This document shows, piece by piece, positions 54,379 to 63,459 of a DNA stretch of 64,000 bases (position 1 is its first letter; the number at the start of each line of letters is the position of its first letter). This DNA is from Polynucleobacter sp. SHI8 (GTDB lineage: Bacteria; Pseudomonadota; Gammaproteobacteria; Burkholderiales; Burkholderiaceae), in NCBI RefSeq assembly GCF_027944005.1, contig NZ_AP027204.1, positions 1,612,001 to 1,676,000 of the forward strand, written 5' to 3'. Under the pieces are notes generated by a model. That model was not told the origin of the DNA and made no database searches. It saw only the letters and a program-made list of their open reading frames with translations. The position numbers and the translations under genes are program-made.

Positions 54379-57237
54379 TTATTTAATGAGGGCAAAACCT
54401 TTTAACTTGGCAAAAGCGCCATCGACTAAAGATTTTTGCTGATCTTGGTGCAGATGAGAATATCCACAAGCCGGAGATGCAGATGCCGGCCTACCTGAGT
54501 AACCTAACTTCTGCCCCTCAAACATGTTCTCATGAATATTGTGCTGAATAAAGAACCATGCGCCTTGATTCTGTGGCTCATCCTGGGTCCATACTAGCTC
54601 AACAACATTGGGATATTTCTTTAACTCTGCAGCAAATGCTTTATGTGGGAAAGGATATAGTTGTTCGATACGAATGATGGCAGTATCTTTAGACTTTTTA
54701 GCCTCTCTGGCTTTAACCAAATCATAGTAAACCTTACCAGAACACATAATTAATCTGGTCACTTTTTGTGGATCAACATTCGTATCTTGCTCACCAAGCA
54801 CCGTATGGAATTCACCTTTAGTAAACTCAGAAATAGGAGATGTGGCATCTTTATTCCGCAATAAAGACTTCGGTGTCATGATGATAAGTGGCTTACGGAA
54901 AGAACGAATCATTTGACGGCGTAATAAATGGAAAATTTGTGACGCTGTAGTGGGCTGAACAACTTGCATATTGATGTCCGCGCATAACTGCATAAAACGC
55001 TCTAGTCTTGCTGAAGAATGCTCTGGACCTTGTCCTTCATATCCATGAGGCAACATCATCACTAAACCATTTACACGCCCCCACTTCACTTCACCAGATG
55101 CAATAAACTGATCAATGACCACTTGTGCGCCATTGGCAAAATCACCAAATTGCGCTTCCCAAATGGTTAAAGTATTAGGCTCCGCTGAGGCATAACCATA
55201 TTCAAATCCTAATACAGCCTCTTCAGACAGAATAGAGTCAATGACTTCGAATGGAGCCTGACCATCAGCAACGTGCTGCAAAGGAATATAAGTACCAATA
55301 TCCCACTTTTCACGGTCTTGATCATGCAATACGGAGTGTCGGTGAGTAAATGTTCCGCGACCACTATCTTCTCCGGAAAGGCGAATTGGGTAACCGCTGG
55401 CAACTAAAGAAGCAAATGCCATGTGCTCCCCCATACCCCAATCAACGTTCACTTCACCACGCCCCATCGCTGCACGATTCTTTAAGACAGTCTCTACGAG
55501 TGGGTGTACTTTAAAGCCTTCAGGTGCTTTCGTGATTTTTTCTGCTAAACGCTTCCACTCTGTTAGTGGAATAGCTGTGTCAGCATTATCTGTCCATTTC
55601 TTATTCAGGAATGGTGTCCAATCAACCGCATACTTACCTTTGAAATTAGTAATCACCGGATCAGAGGTTCTTTTATCGCCAGCATCTAGCTCTGCCCGAT
55701 ACACTTTAACCATCTCATCACCGCCGCCAGGGGGGATTACGCCCTGCGTTTCTAACTTATCAGCGTATAACTTACGAGTTCCAGGGTGTTGTGAAATCGT
55801 TTTATACATTAAGGGTTGAGTCATTGACGGCGTATCTTGCTCATTGTGTCCAAGTTTGCGGAAACAAATAATGTCGATACCAACATCCTTCTTAAACTTC
55901 ATCCGATATTCAACCGCTAATTGCGTAGCCAAAACAACTGCTTCAGGATCATCACCATTGACGTGCAGAATGGGTGCTTCAATCGTTTTCATAATATCGG
56001 TGCAATACAACGTAGAACGCATATCGCGCGGATCAGATGTCGTAAAGCCAATTTGATTATTGATCACAATATGTACCGTACCACCAGTGTGATACCCACG
56101 GACTTCAGCTAACGCTAAGGTCTCTTGCACAACGCCTTGTCCTGCAATCGCTGCATCACCGTGAACCAAAATCGGCATGACTTGTGCACCATTCTTATCC
56201 CCACGACGATCCATACGGGCGCGAACTGAACCTTCAACCACAGGATTCACGATTTCTAAATGAGAAGGATTAAATGCAAGCGACAAGTGAACTGGGCCAC
56301 CCGCTGTAGAAATATCACTTGAAAATCCCTGGTGATACTTAACATCGCCAGATGGTAGTTCTTCTGGAGCTGTGTGATCGAATTCTGCAAATAAGTCTTT
56401 CGGTACTTTACCTAAAGTATTCACCAAAACGTTTAAACGACCACGATGCGCCATACCAATGACAATTTCTTGGACGCCAGCTAAGCCAGCAGCATCTAGA
56501 ATTTCATCCATGGACGCAATAAAGCTCTCTCCACCTTCGAGCGAGAATCTTTTTTGACCAACATATTTAGTGTGCAAAAAGCGCTCAAGTCCTTCAGCAG
56601 CTGTTAAACGATTTAAGATATTGGTTTTTTTAACGGCGGTAAAATTGGGGGTAGAACGAATGGACTCTAATTTCTCTTGCCACCATTTTTTTATGTTTTG
56701 ATCAGTGATGTACATGTACTCCACACCAATCGTGCCACAATACGTTTGACGTAAGTTTTGCAACAACTCACGTAATTTCATCTTGTCTTTGCCAAAGAAA
56801 GTATTGCTGGTATTAAAGACAATATCCATATCAGCATCTGTAAATCCGTAATAAGCAGGATCTAACTCAGGAATATTTGGGCGCTCTGTTCTTTTTAAGG
56901 GATCTAAATCCGCCCATCTAGTTCCTACATTACGATAGGTCGCAATTAATTGTTGGACCGCAACACGTTTGCGCCCCATGGAAGAATCTGCCGAATCTTC
57001 GACATGACGGATCGGAGCTACTCGAGCGCGTTGAGCAAATGATGCGACGATCGGTGCGTGCGCAATATCTTTGGAAGTTGAGCCATCCACTGCAGGTAAA
57101 TTCTGCACACCATCAAAATATTGACGCCAGTTCTCAGGCACGGATGTGGGGTCATTTAAATAAGCTTCATAAAGCTCTTCGACGTAGGGCGCATTGCCAC
57201 CAAAAAGGTACGAAGTACCTTGATAAGACTGCATCAT
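54379..57237 (-). CDS. sucA: 2-oxoglutarate dehydrogenase E1 component
   Basis: A 952-residue thiamine-diphosphate enzyme that decarboxylates 2-oxoglutarate in the TCA cycle. The N-terminal E2-binding stretch (SYLFGGNAPYVEELYEAYLN) is intact. The ThDP region holds VIGMAHRGRLNVLVN and GDAAIAGQGVVQETLALA, followed by HIVINNQIGFTT. The frame extends to 57306, but the Met ending at 57237 has GGTGAG before it and starts the conserved region. It is the first gene of sucAB-lpdA. Confidence 0.97.
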   Translation of the reverse strand: MMQSYQGTSYLFGGNAPYVEELYEAYLNDPTSVPENWRQYFDGVQNLPAVDGSTSKDIAHAPIVASFAQRARVAPIRHVEDSADSSMGRKRVAVQQLIATYRNVGTRWADLDPLKRTERPNIPELDPAYYGFTDADMDIVFNTSNTFFGKDKMKLRELLQNLRQTYCGTIGVEYMYITDQNIKKWWQEKLESIRSTPNFTAVKKTNILNRLTAAEGLERFLHTKYVGQKRFSLEGGESFIASMDEILDAAGLAGVQEIVIGMAHRGRLNVLVNTLGKVPKDLFAEFDHTAPEELPSGDVKYHQGFSSDISTAGGPVHLSLAFNPSHLEIVNPVVEGSVRARMDRRGDKNGAQVMPILVHGDAAIAGQGVVQETLALAEVRGYHTGGTVHIVINNQIGFTTSDPRDMRSTLYCTDIMKTIEAPILHVNGDDPEAVVLATQLAVEYRMKFKKDVGIDIICFRKLGHNEQDTPSMTQPLMYKTISQHPGTRKLYADKLETQGVIPPGGGDEMVKVYRAELDAGDKRTSDPVITNFKGKYAVDWTPFLNKKWTDNADTAIPLTEWKRLAEKITKAPEGFKVHPLVETVLKNRAAMGRGEVNVDWGMGEHMAFASLVASGYPIRLSGEDSGRGTFTHRHSVLHDQDREKWDIGTYIPLQHVADGQAPFEVIDSILSEEAVLGFEYGYASAEPNTLTIWEAQFGDFANGAQVVIDQFIASGEVKWGRVNGLVMMLPHGYEGQGPEHSSARLERFMQLCADINMQVVQPTTASQIFHLLRRQMIRSFRKPLIIMTPKSLLRNKDATSPISEFTKGEFHTVLGEQDTNVDPQKVTRLIMCSGKVYYDLVKAREAKKSKDTAIIRIEQLYPFPHKAFAAELKKYPNVVELVWTQDEPQNQGAWFFIQHNIHENMFEGQKLGYSGRPASASPACGYSHLHQDQQKSLVDGAFAKLKGFALIK

Positions 57238-57374
57238 AATGCTCACCTTTTCTTCGGGTATCCCGATATGTAAGTGGGTTAGTAAACCATCTACGACACG
57301 GCTCAACCGACTAGTAGATTGCGAAACTCTAAATTACTCGTTTTACAAACCAACTTATTGTCTTATTAATTCTC

Positions 57375-57403
57375 TATACATAATAAGTAGATTTATCAGT
57401 CAA
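57375..57403 (-). promoter_or_regulatory. Candidate promoter of the sucA operon
   Basis: On the minus strand TTGACT (57403-57398) is followed after exactly 17 bases by TGTATA (57380-57375). Five of six -35 positions and four of six -10 positions match consensus. It predicts a 5' leader of about 130 bases before sucA. The 335-base stretch between the sucA start and the HTH gene is otherwise AT-rich with no gene. Confidence 0.45.
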
Positions 57404-57572
57404 TTTTATGACATTTAAGATTGTCTTGTATGTTTTTGACATAAATCTTGTTGTTATTTCAGTAAAAGTTTAATTTAAGGATTTTTCCTACAAGTAATTC
57501 AGATAATTCTGATATTTAAAACGATTTAACACTTTTAAGATGGATTTTCACATTGTTAAAGGAGATAAATCA

Positions 57573-58187
57573 ATGCTGGAAACTACTCAATCAAATGAAT
57601 TAAGCTACAAAAGTACCCGTGAAACGGCAAAAATTTTGCAAGTTTCTCTCGGTACTATTATTCAAAAAATGGTCGAAACAGGCGAGCTGATTGCCTGGAA
57701 GACGAGAGGAGGTCATCGCAGGATCTTAGACTTATCGATCGAGCGGCAATTGGCTAAACGTCATGAGCTTTTACGTCACTTTTGCAGTAAAAAATACTCG
57801 GTTTTAGGGATATTCTCAAGCACTGAGGAAATTGAATCATTCGAAAATCATTGTAAAACCTTTGAATCACAAATCCTCTGCCATTCATTTTTAGATATTA
57901 GTGAGGCATTAATGGCGGGCGTAGAATTAAAACCCGAGATTATTTACATTGATCAGAAAGTAAATACGATTGACCAATATCATTTACTCCATCAGTTTAA
58001 TAAAAACACGATAACCGGGCAAATACCCATATTAATTCATCAGGATATTATCCAAGCATCACCTGAGTTGAGTCAAAACCCTGCGGTATTGAGTCCATTT
58101 GCAAAATCTAAAATGTATGGATATTCAAACTCGCTAGAGGTTTTGGAAAATATCATTCAAAAAGCACTTGTTGAAAAAATGCTCTAA
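57573..58187 (+). CDS. Excisionase-type HTH protein fused to a receiver-like domain
   Basis: A 204-residue protein. The N-terminal 60 residues form a MerR/excisionase-like helix-turn-helix (STRETAKILQVSLGTIIQKM, then KTRGGHRRI), the type that binds DNA through a small winged helix. Residues 75-200 look like a response-regulator fold: a strand with PEIIYIDQKV at the phosphoacceptor position, QIPILIHQ at the beta-4 position, and a helix at the C-terminus. The acidic pocket at the N-terminal end is not clear, so phosphorylation is doubtful. The ATG at 57573 has AAAGGAG before it. The 3' end overlaps the convergent H-NS-like gene by four bases. Confidence 0.72.
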   Translation: MLETTQSNELSYKSTRETAKILQVSLGTIIQKMVETGELIAWKTRGGHRRILDLSIERQLAKRHELLRHFCSKKYSVLGIFSSTEEIESFENHCKTFESQILCHSFLDISEALMAGVELKPEIIYIDQKVNTIDQYHLLHQFNKNTITGQIPILIHQDIIQASPELSQNPAVLSPFAKSKMYGYSNSLEVLENIIQKALVEKML

Positions 58188-58468
58188 CCTCTAATGATGA
58201 AGGTCTCTCGCTCTTTACCAACAATCCACAAGGGTGCTTTTCCTCTACCCGTCCATGTTTCACCGGTGGCTGGATTTCGGTATTTAGCGGGGACTTTTTT
58301 ATTGGCTTGATTGACTTTTTTTGAAAATAAATCACTCGCCGATAAAGAGTGCTTTTCAATCATTATTTTGATTAACTCGATTGCCTCTTGTTTCTCTTTT
58401 TGTTGAATCGCTAATATCTGCTGATCCAATAATTTACGCTGTTCAATCAACTCATCATAATTTGACAT
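58184..58468 (-). CDS. H-NS family nucleoid-associated protein
   Basis: A 94-residue protein. The N-terminal half is a coiled coil for oligomerisation (ELIEQRKLLDQQILAIQQKE), the C-terminal half the H-NS DNA-binding domain: KYRNPATGETWTGRGKAPLWI near residues 62-82, including the GRG core that reads the AT-rich minor groove. It is like the short H-NS-like proteins of Burkholderiales. The ATG ending at 58468 has GGAG before it, so the Met at 58480 is not used. An AT-rich spacer lies directly upstream, suiting autoregulation. Confidence 0.92.
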   Translation of the reverse strand: MSNYDELIEQRKLLDQQILAIQQKEKQEAIELIKIMIEKHSLSASDLFSKKVNQANKKVPAKYRNPATGETWTGRGKAPLWIVGKERETFIIRG

Positions 58469-58753
58469 ATATTTCTCCAATTTGCGAATTCTTTTATTTA
58501 ATTATAAATAATAAATAATAAATAAAGTATTAATCTTATATTTAATTAACAATTAAATTGTTTATAGGACATATTTTTAATCTTTTCATCAAACATATAG
58601 TTTTTATGACTATTTTATCTATAACCCTTTTAAAAAAGTGTGTATAAGACCTTAGTATTTATATGAATATCTTTATGAGTTTTATTTGATTATGATTCTA
58701 AAAATAGAATAAAAAATAAAATTTAACAAAACATCATTTTCAGAAAGATTTGC
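58469..58753. promoter_or_regulatory. AT-rich divergent region between the H-NS-like gene and fadD
   Basis: A 285-base stretch without a gene. It holds long A/T runs (ATAAATAATAAATAATAAATAAAG near 58504, in overlapping TAAATAA repeats) and almost no G or C up to 58740. H-NS proteins bind such sequence, so it is a good candidate for H-NS control of both flanking genes. Several TATAAT-like words occur but no single -35/-10 pair stands out. Confidence 0.5.
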
Positions 58754-60421
58754 ATGCGAGCAGATAAAAGTTGGTTAAATACCTATCCCAAGGACATACC
58801 TCATGAAATCGATCTTTCTGAGAATCTGACTCTGATCGATGTTTTCGAGGAATCGTTTAAAAAAAATGCCTCTCGAACTGCCTTTGAATCTTTTGGAAAA
58901 TCTCTCCGCTTTAAAGAGCTCGATGAGGCATCAGAACAATTTGCTAGCTTTTTACAATTTCAAGGGGTAAAGAAAGGCGATCGAGTGGCCCTCATGATGC
59001 CAAATGTGATGCAATATCCCATTGCTATTGCAGGTACCCTTCGCTGTGGTGCTATTGTCGTCAACGTTAACCCTCTTTACACTCCGAGAGAGCTCGAACA
59101 CCAATTAAAAGATAGTGGCGCCCAAACAATCGTTATTTTAGAAAATTTTGTACATGTCTTAAGTGCAGTTCTTTCTCAAGTCCCAATGCAAAATATTGTT
59201 GTTACTACCATGGGTGAATTACTAGGTATTAAGGGAATGATCATCGATTTTATTGTGAAATACGTCAAAAAACTTGTGCCAACTTGGAATCTCCCTCATT
59301 ACACAACTTTTAATGCTGCTTTAGAAGTTGGCAAACAAATGGGTTTCACCCAACCAGTGATTCGTCATGATGATATTGCTTTTCTGCAATACACAGGTGG
59401 CACAACGGGGGTTTCAAAAGGCGCAGTTCTAGAGCATCGCAATTTGGTTGCAAATATCTTACAACTTGAAGCGTGGTTAAAGCCCACTATTCAAAGAAAA
59501 CAAATTGAACAAATTACCTTCATCTGTGCTCTTCCCCTGTATCACATCTTCGCTCTTACTGCCTGTGGGCTTTTTATTATCAGGTCAGGCGGCAAAAGCA
59601 TCCTAATTGCCAACCCAAAAGATATTCTAGGATTAATTAAAACCTTATCAAAGTTGTCAGAATTTCATATTTTTCCAGCGGTTAATACCTTGTTTAATGC
59701 GTTAATGAATCACCCCCATTTTTCAACGATTGATTTTTCTAGTCTAGCCGTTACGATCGGAGGTGGTATGGCTATCCAGAAAACTGTCGCTGATCGTTGG
59801 CAAGCACATACTGGTTGCCCGATCACAGAGGGATATGGCTTATCCGAAACCTCGCCAGTGGCAACCTGCAACCTTACAACGATTACGGAGTTTACTGGTC
59901 ATGTAGGATTACCTTTACCCAATACAGAAGTCTCTATACGTAACAACTTAGGTGAGGAAGTTGACGTTAACCAGCCCGGGGAAATTTGTATCAAAGGCCC
60001 ACAAGTAATGCGGCAGTATTGGCATCGAGATGACGAAACACAATTAGTCATGACTGCCGATGGCTTCTTCAAAAGTGGTGACATCGGCTTCATCAACGAT
60101 GCAGGTTATGTAAAAATCATTGACCGGAAAAAGGATATGATTTTAGTGTCTGGATTTAATGTTTACCCCAATGAAGTCGAGGAAGTCTTATCACAAATTC
60201 CTGGGGTTCTTGAAAGTGCCGTTATCGGCATCAATGATGAACACTCTGGAAGCAGTGTCAAAGCATTTATTGTTAAAAGAGATCCGACATTATCTGAAAA
60301 ACAGGTGATCGATTTTTGTGAAAGTAACCTCACCAATTACAAAAGACCTAAAACGATTCAATTTGTAGAAACTTTACCAAAATCTAATGTTGGTAAGATC
60401 TTACGTAAAGATTTACGCTAG
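58754..60421 (+). CDS. fadD: Long-chain fatty-acid-CoA ligase
   Basis: A 555-residue AMP-forming ligase activating fatty acids to acyl-CoA for beta-oxidation or recycling. The P-loop-like motif is YTGGTTGVSKGA (about residue 215), followed by EGYGLSETSP near 360, the GDIG of FKSGDIGFIND and the hinge region RKKDMILVSGFNVYPNEVEE near 460. The catalytic Lys is in KSNVGKILRKDLR at the C-terminus. The start is preceded by an AGAAAG. The SemiSWEET gene follows after 35 bases. Confidence 0.93.
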   Translation: MRADKSWLNTYPKDIPHEIDLSENLTLIDVFEESFKKNASRTAFESFGKSLRFKELDEASEQFASFLQFQGVKKGDRVALMMPNVMQYPIAIAGTLRCGAIVVNVNPLYTPRELEHQLKDSGAQTIVILENFVHVLSAVLSQVPMQNIVVTTMGELLGIKGMIIDFIVKYVKKLVPTWNLPHYTTFNAALEVGKQMGFTQPVIRHDDIAFLQYTGGTTGVSKGAVLEHRNLVANILQLEAWLKPTIQRKQIEQITFICALPLYHIFALTACGLFIIRSGGKSILIANPKDILGLIKTLSKLSEFHIFPAVNTLFNALMNHPHFSTIDFSSLAVTIGGGMAIQKTVADRWQAHTGCPITEGYGLSETSPVATCNLTTITEFTGHVGLPLPNTEVSIRNNLGEEVDVNQPGEICIKGPQVMRQYWHRDDETQLVMTADGFFKSGDIGFINDAGYVKIIDRKKDMILVSGFNVYPNEVEEVLSQIPGVLESAVIGINDEHSGSSVKAFIVKRDPTLSEKQVIDFCESNLTNYKRPKTIQFVETLPKSNVGKILRKDLR

Positions 60422-60456
60422 AAAATCTTACAACGATTAACCCTGAAAAGAGCATC

Positions 60457-60726
60457 ATGGATAGCAATTTACTTGGCTTTATTGCAGCTGCCCTAACGAC
60501 TGCAGCTTTTATACCTCAAACAATTCAGTCATGGAGATCTCGTGATTTGTCCGGAATTTCACTCACGATGTATTCCTTATTTACCTTAGGAGTTGCTCTT
60601 TGGATTATTTATGCCGTTCTGATTCACAGTTGGCCTGTGCTCATTGCCAATGTGATTACTTTAGGAACTTCGAGTTCGATTCTCTTTCTGAAAATACAAT
60701 CACTCAAAAAAGACGCTCAAATATAA
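60457..60726 (+). CDS. SemiSWEET-type transporter (PQ-loop)
   Basis: An 89-residue membrane protein with three transmembrane helices, matching the SemiSWEET/MtN3 half-transporter, which dimerises into a sugar channel. The PQ motif is in AFIPQTIQSWRSRDLSGIS (about residue 20), and the Asn near 68 (PVLIANVITLG) is the ligand-site position. The substrate could be a sugar or other small neutral molecule. The 3' end overlaps the convergent yaeQ by 23 bases. Confidence 0.88.
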   Translation: MDSNLLGFIAAALTTAAFIPQTIQSWRSRDLSGISLTMYSLFTLGVALWIIYAVLIHSWPVLIANVITLGTSSSILFLKIQSLKKDAQI

Positions 60727-61264
60727 TTTCAACGCTTTTCTGACCATCACTCATCAAACAGGTATTTTCTTGAATGGTTGCTTGCAGTTGCATCGATCGC
60801 TGTGCCATCAATGCTAGCTCCAAGGATTGCTCAGACGGAATTTGATAAATTTCAAGATTTTTCAGTCGTGAGATTTTATTTTCTATTCCTTTAAACCAAA
60901 TTCCAGATGAATGATGATAGGCATAAATAAATACTTTGGTCGCCTTTCCGCTCGCTTTCAAAATTGGGCGCTCTTCAGGCTGCCCAATTTCAATCCACAT
61001 TTGAATTTGATCGGTAAAGTCCTTCAACCAAACGTCTGGCTCATTGGCATCTGATAAGCCTGCTCCAAATGCTAAAACTCCATCACCATTGCATAACAAC
61101 TGTAATTGGTGAGCTTGCATTGCCAATGCCACCAAACGCACCATCATCCGCTCATCCGTTTCACTAGGATGTCGCGCCAGTGTCAAAGAATGCTCGGCGT
61201 AGTATCCCTGATCGATATTCGCAATCGATAAATTTGCCTTATAAATGGTGGACTTAAGTGCCAT
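60704..61264 (-). CDS. yaeQ: YaeQ family protein
   Basis: A 186-residue soluble protein with the YaeQ pattern: MALKSTIYKANLSIANID at the start, LARHPSETDERMMVRLVA near 30 and the GAGLSDANEPDVW region near 70. The fold is nuclease-like (PD-(D/E)XK), and E. coli YaeQ was found as a suppressor of rfaH loss; the real function is unknown. It runs opposite to the SemiSWEET gene and overlaps its 3' end. Confidence 0.92.
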   Translation of the reverse strand: MALKSTIYKANLSIANIDQGYYAEHSLTLARHPSETDERMMVRLVALAMQAHQLQLLCNGDGVLAFGAGLSDANEPDVWLKDFTDQIQMWIEIGQPEERPILKASGKATKVFIYAYHHSSGIWFKGIENKISRLKNLEIYQIPSEQSLELALMAQRSMQLQATIQENTCLMSDGQKSVEIIFERLF

Positions 61265-61399
61265 GAAATACCTAAAAAGAATGCATTATGCACTGAAATG
61301 TAGCCTCCTAGTTAGAATTCTGATACTTAAGATTGATGTTCAAAGGCCTGAAAATACGATTTTTTTTGTTAAAATAGCGTCTTTTAGTAAAGGCTCCAC

Positions 61400-61717
61400 A
61401 TGAATAACGTTTGGACTGATGTCATGTCAATTGATGACACCTTCGAAGGCGAAGTTACACGCTTAGATACTGGCAATAAAAATTTAGCCGTATACAACGT
61501 AAACGGCACTGTCTATTGCACGGACAATGTCTGCACCCATGGCAATGCCCTTTTATCGGATGGATTTCTGGAAGGTCATGAAATCGAATGCCCTTTTCAT
61601 CAAGGACGGTTTGATGTAAGGGACGGACGCGTGACTTGTGAACCTGCAGATAAAGCCATAAAAACCTACCCCATCAAAGTAGCTGATGGAAGAGTTTTTG
61701 TTGATTTGACTGTTTAA
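61400..61717 (+). CDS. Rieske [2Fe-2S] ferredoxin
   Basis: A 105-residue Rieske-type ferredoxin like those feeding electrons to aromatic-ring dioxygenases (BphF/NagAb type). The cluster ligands are Cys-x-His in NVCTHGNALLS (about residue 45) and Cys-x-x-His in IECPFHQGRFDV (about residue 64), 17 residues apart. No oxygenase or reductase gene is adjacent, so its partner is elsewhere or it serves another redox role. The TrhP gene follows after 45 bases. Confidence 0.92.
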   Translation: MNNVWTDVMSIDDTFEGEVTRLDTGNKNLAVYNVNGTVYCTDNVCTHGNALLSDGFLEGHEIECPFHQGRFDVRDGRVTCEPADKAIKTYPIKVADGRVFVDLTV

Positions 61718-61762
61718 AATCCTTTGCTCGCTTTTCTGGGCAATCCCTTATAAAATAAGCCC

Positions 61763-63061
61763 ATGAAAAAACCTGAACTTCTTGCCCCAGCTGGTAGTCG
61801 AGCAATGCTTGATACCGCTTTTAATTTTGGCGCTGATGCGATCTATGCAGGCCAACCTCGATATTCTTTACGCGTCAGAAACAATGATTTTGGCGATTTA
61901 GATGTGTTAGCAGGTGGAATTAACCACGCCCACTCGCTTGGTAAGAAGTTTTACCTAGTCTCCAATATATTGCCGCATGGCAGTAAGACAAGAACTTTTG
62001 TACAGGATATGACTCCAGTCATCGCCCTTCAACCAGACGCACTTATCATGTCTGATCCTGGTTTAATCATGATGGTTCGTGAGCAATGGCCGGATATGCC
62101 GATCCACTTATCTGTTCAAGCAAATACGGTGAATGGTGCTGCTGCTCGTTTTTGGCAAAAAGTAGGTATTAGTCGAATCATTCTGTCACGCGAATTATCG
62201 CTTGATGAAATCGCCGCTGTTCGTCAAGACTGTCCGGAAATGGAGCTCGAAGTTTTTGTTCACGGTGCTTTGTGCATCGCGTATTCTGGACGTTGTCTTT
62301 TATCTGGTTACTTCAGTCATCGCGACCCGAACCAGGGTGCTTGTACGAACTCATGCCGTTGGGATTATAAAATCTATCCCGGATCAGAAGATGCGACTGG
62401 CGATATTTATCTTCTTGAAGAAGGTGGCAAAACCGATGCCTTAATGCCCATTGAGGAGGATATGCATGGTACTTATATTCTGAACTCTAAAGATTTACGA
62501 GCGATTGAGCATATCGAACGCTTAACTGAAATGGGTATCGACTCTTTCAAAATTGAAGGTCGGACTAAATCACCCTACTATGTTGCGCGCACTTGCCAAT
62601 CCTACCGAACCGCAATTGATGATGCGTTTGCCGGTAAAGCATTCCAACCTAAACTATTAGGTCATTTAGAGGGTCTTGCCAATCGTGGTTACACCGATGG
62701 CTTTTATCAACGCCACCATGATGCAGATTATCAAAATTATCTTAAGGGCTTCTCGATTTCTGGAAGAAGTATGTACGTTGGCAGTGTCATTGAAATAGAT
62801 TCCGTCAAAGGTGTCAAAATTGATGTGAAGAATCGTTTTGCTGTGGGCGATAGAATAGAAATCATTGAACCTCACGGCAACACAGATGTGGTGATTGAAG
62901 AACTTTGGAGTGAAGATGGCAAGCCTATTCAAGTAGCTCCTGGTTCTGGTCATATCGTCTATGCCAAAATTCCATGTGCCTCTAGCGCAGCCTTCTTGGC
63001 AAGATACATTCAAGCCAATAAGACCTCAGCCCTTGATCTAATTGCAGTGCAAGCCCTCTAA
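61763..63061 (+). CDS. trhP: tRNA 5-hydroxyuridine modification protein TrhP (YegQ, U32 family)
   Basis: A 432-residue U32-family protein of the YegQ branch. In E. coli it forms 5-hydroxyuridine at tRNA position 34 using prephenate. The signature is in EVFVHGALCIAYSGRCLLSG near residue 165, followed by the Cys-containing NQGACTNSCRWDY. These cysteines probably hold an iron-sulfur cluster. Older names such as protease or collagenase are not supported for this branch. The length is typical. Its 3' end overlaps the convergent antitoxin gene by 24 bases. Confidence 0.9.
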   Translation: MKKPELLAPAGSRAMLDTAFNFGADAIYAGQPRYSLRVRNNDFGDLDVLAGGINHAHSLGKKFYLVSNILPHGSKTRTFVQDMTPVIALQPDALIMSDPGLIMMVREQWPDMPIHLSVQANTVNGAAARFWQKVGISRIILSRELSLDEIAAVRQDCPEMELEVFVHGALCIAYSGRCLLSGYFSHRDPNQGACTNSCRWDYKIYPGSEDATGDIYLLEEGGKTDALMPIEEDMHGTYILNSKDLRAIEHIERLTEMGIDSFKIEGRTKSPYYVARTCQSYRTAIDDAFAGKAFQPKLLGHLEGLANRGYTDGFYQRHHDADYQNYLKGFSISGRSMYVGSVIEIDSVKGVKIDVKNRFAVGDRIEIIEPHGNTDVVIEELWSEDGKPIQVAPGSGHIVYAKIPCASSAAFLARYIQANKTSALDLIAVQAL

Positions 63062-63316
63062 CTTCTTTCTTGTATCGTAGGTGGCTTGCATATCAAGCCA
63101 ATACTGACAGTTGATACCATACACTCTTGCAAGTCTTTCAGCAATCAATGGGGTAATAGTTTGTTGTCCAACGATGATTTCACAGGCCATTTTTTCTGAA
63201 ATTTCCATTGCCATGGCAAATTGAAAGATACTTTGGCCACCCGCTTGGAGGAATTCCTCACGTATAAATTCTCCTGGGTGAAATTCTGCAGAGAATAGAG
63301 ATTTTGATGTTTTCAT
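63038..63316 (-). CDS. Orphan HigA-type XRE antitoxin
   Basis: A 92-residue Cro/CI-type DNA-binding protein of the HigA family: HPGEFIREEFLQAGGQSIF near residue 13, the helix-turn-helix in AMEISEKMACEIIVGQQTI, then LIAERLARVYGINCQYWLDMQATYD. The Met ending at 63316 begins the family pattern; no good ribosome site is seen for it, and the Met at 63424 is possible but would add unrelated residues. HigA normally follows a HigB toxin; upstream here is only the opposite-strand lipoprotein gene, so it looks solitary. Confidence 0.82.
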   Translation of the reverse strand: MKTSKSLFSAEFHPGEFIREEFLQAGGQSIFQFAMAMEISEKMACEIIVGQQTITPLIAERLARVYGINCQYWLDMQATYDTRKKLEGLHCN

Positions 63317-63459
63317 AAGAGGTATTTTATTAATAGTTTGATTGCCCCCAAGAATCAAATCCACATTCGTATCATTGTTTTTTGAATTCAAATCAAAAGA
63401 TCTTTCCGCACAGACTTGAATCATTTGCCATAATGGAGTTATTCATAAAGGGGAATCTT

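Noticed and set aside
55421..55819. Long open frame (132 codons) opposite sucA
   Set aside because: It is the antisense of a highly conserved coding region; the cysteine- and serine-rich product has no family features.
61763..63061. Calling the U32 protein a collagenase/protease
   Set aside because: It belongs to the YegQ/TrhP branch involved in tRNA hydroxylation, with a cysteine cluster and no protease catalytic set that I can see.
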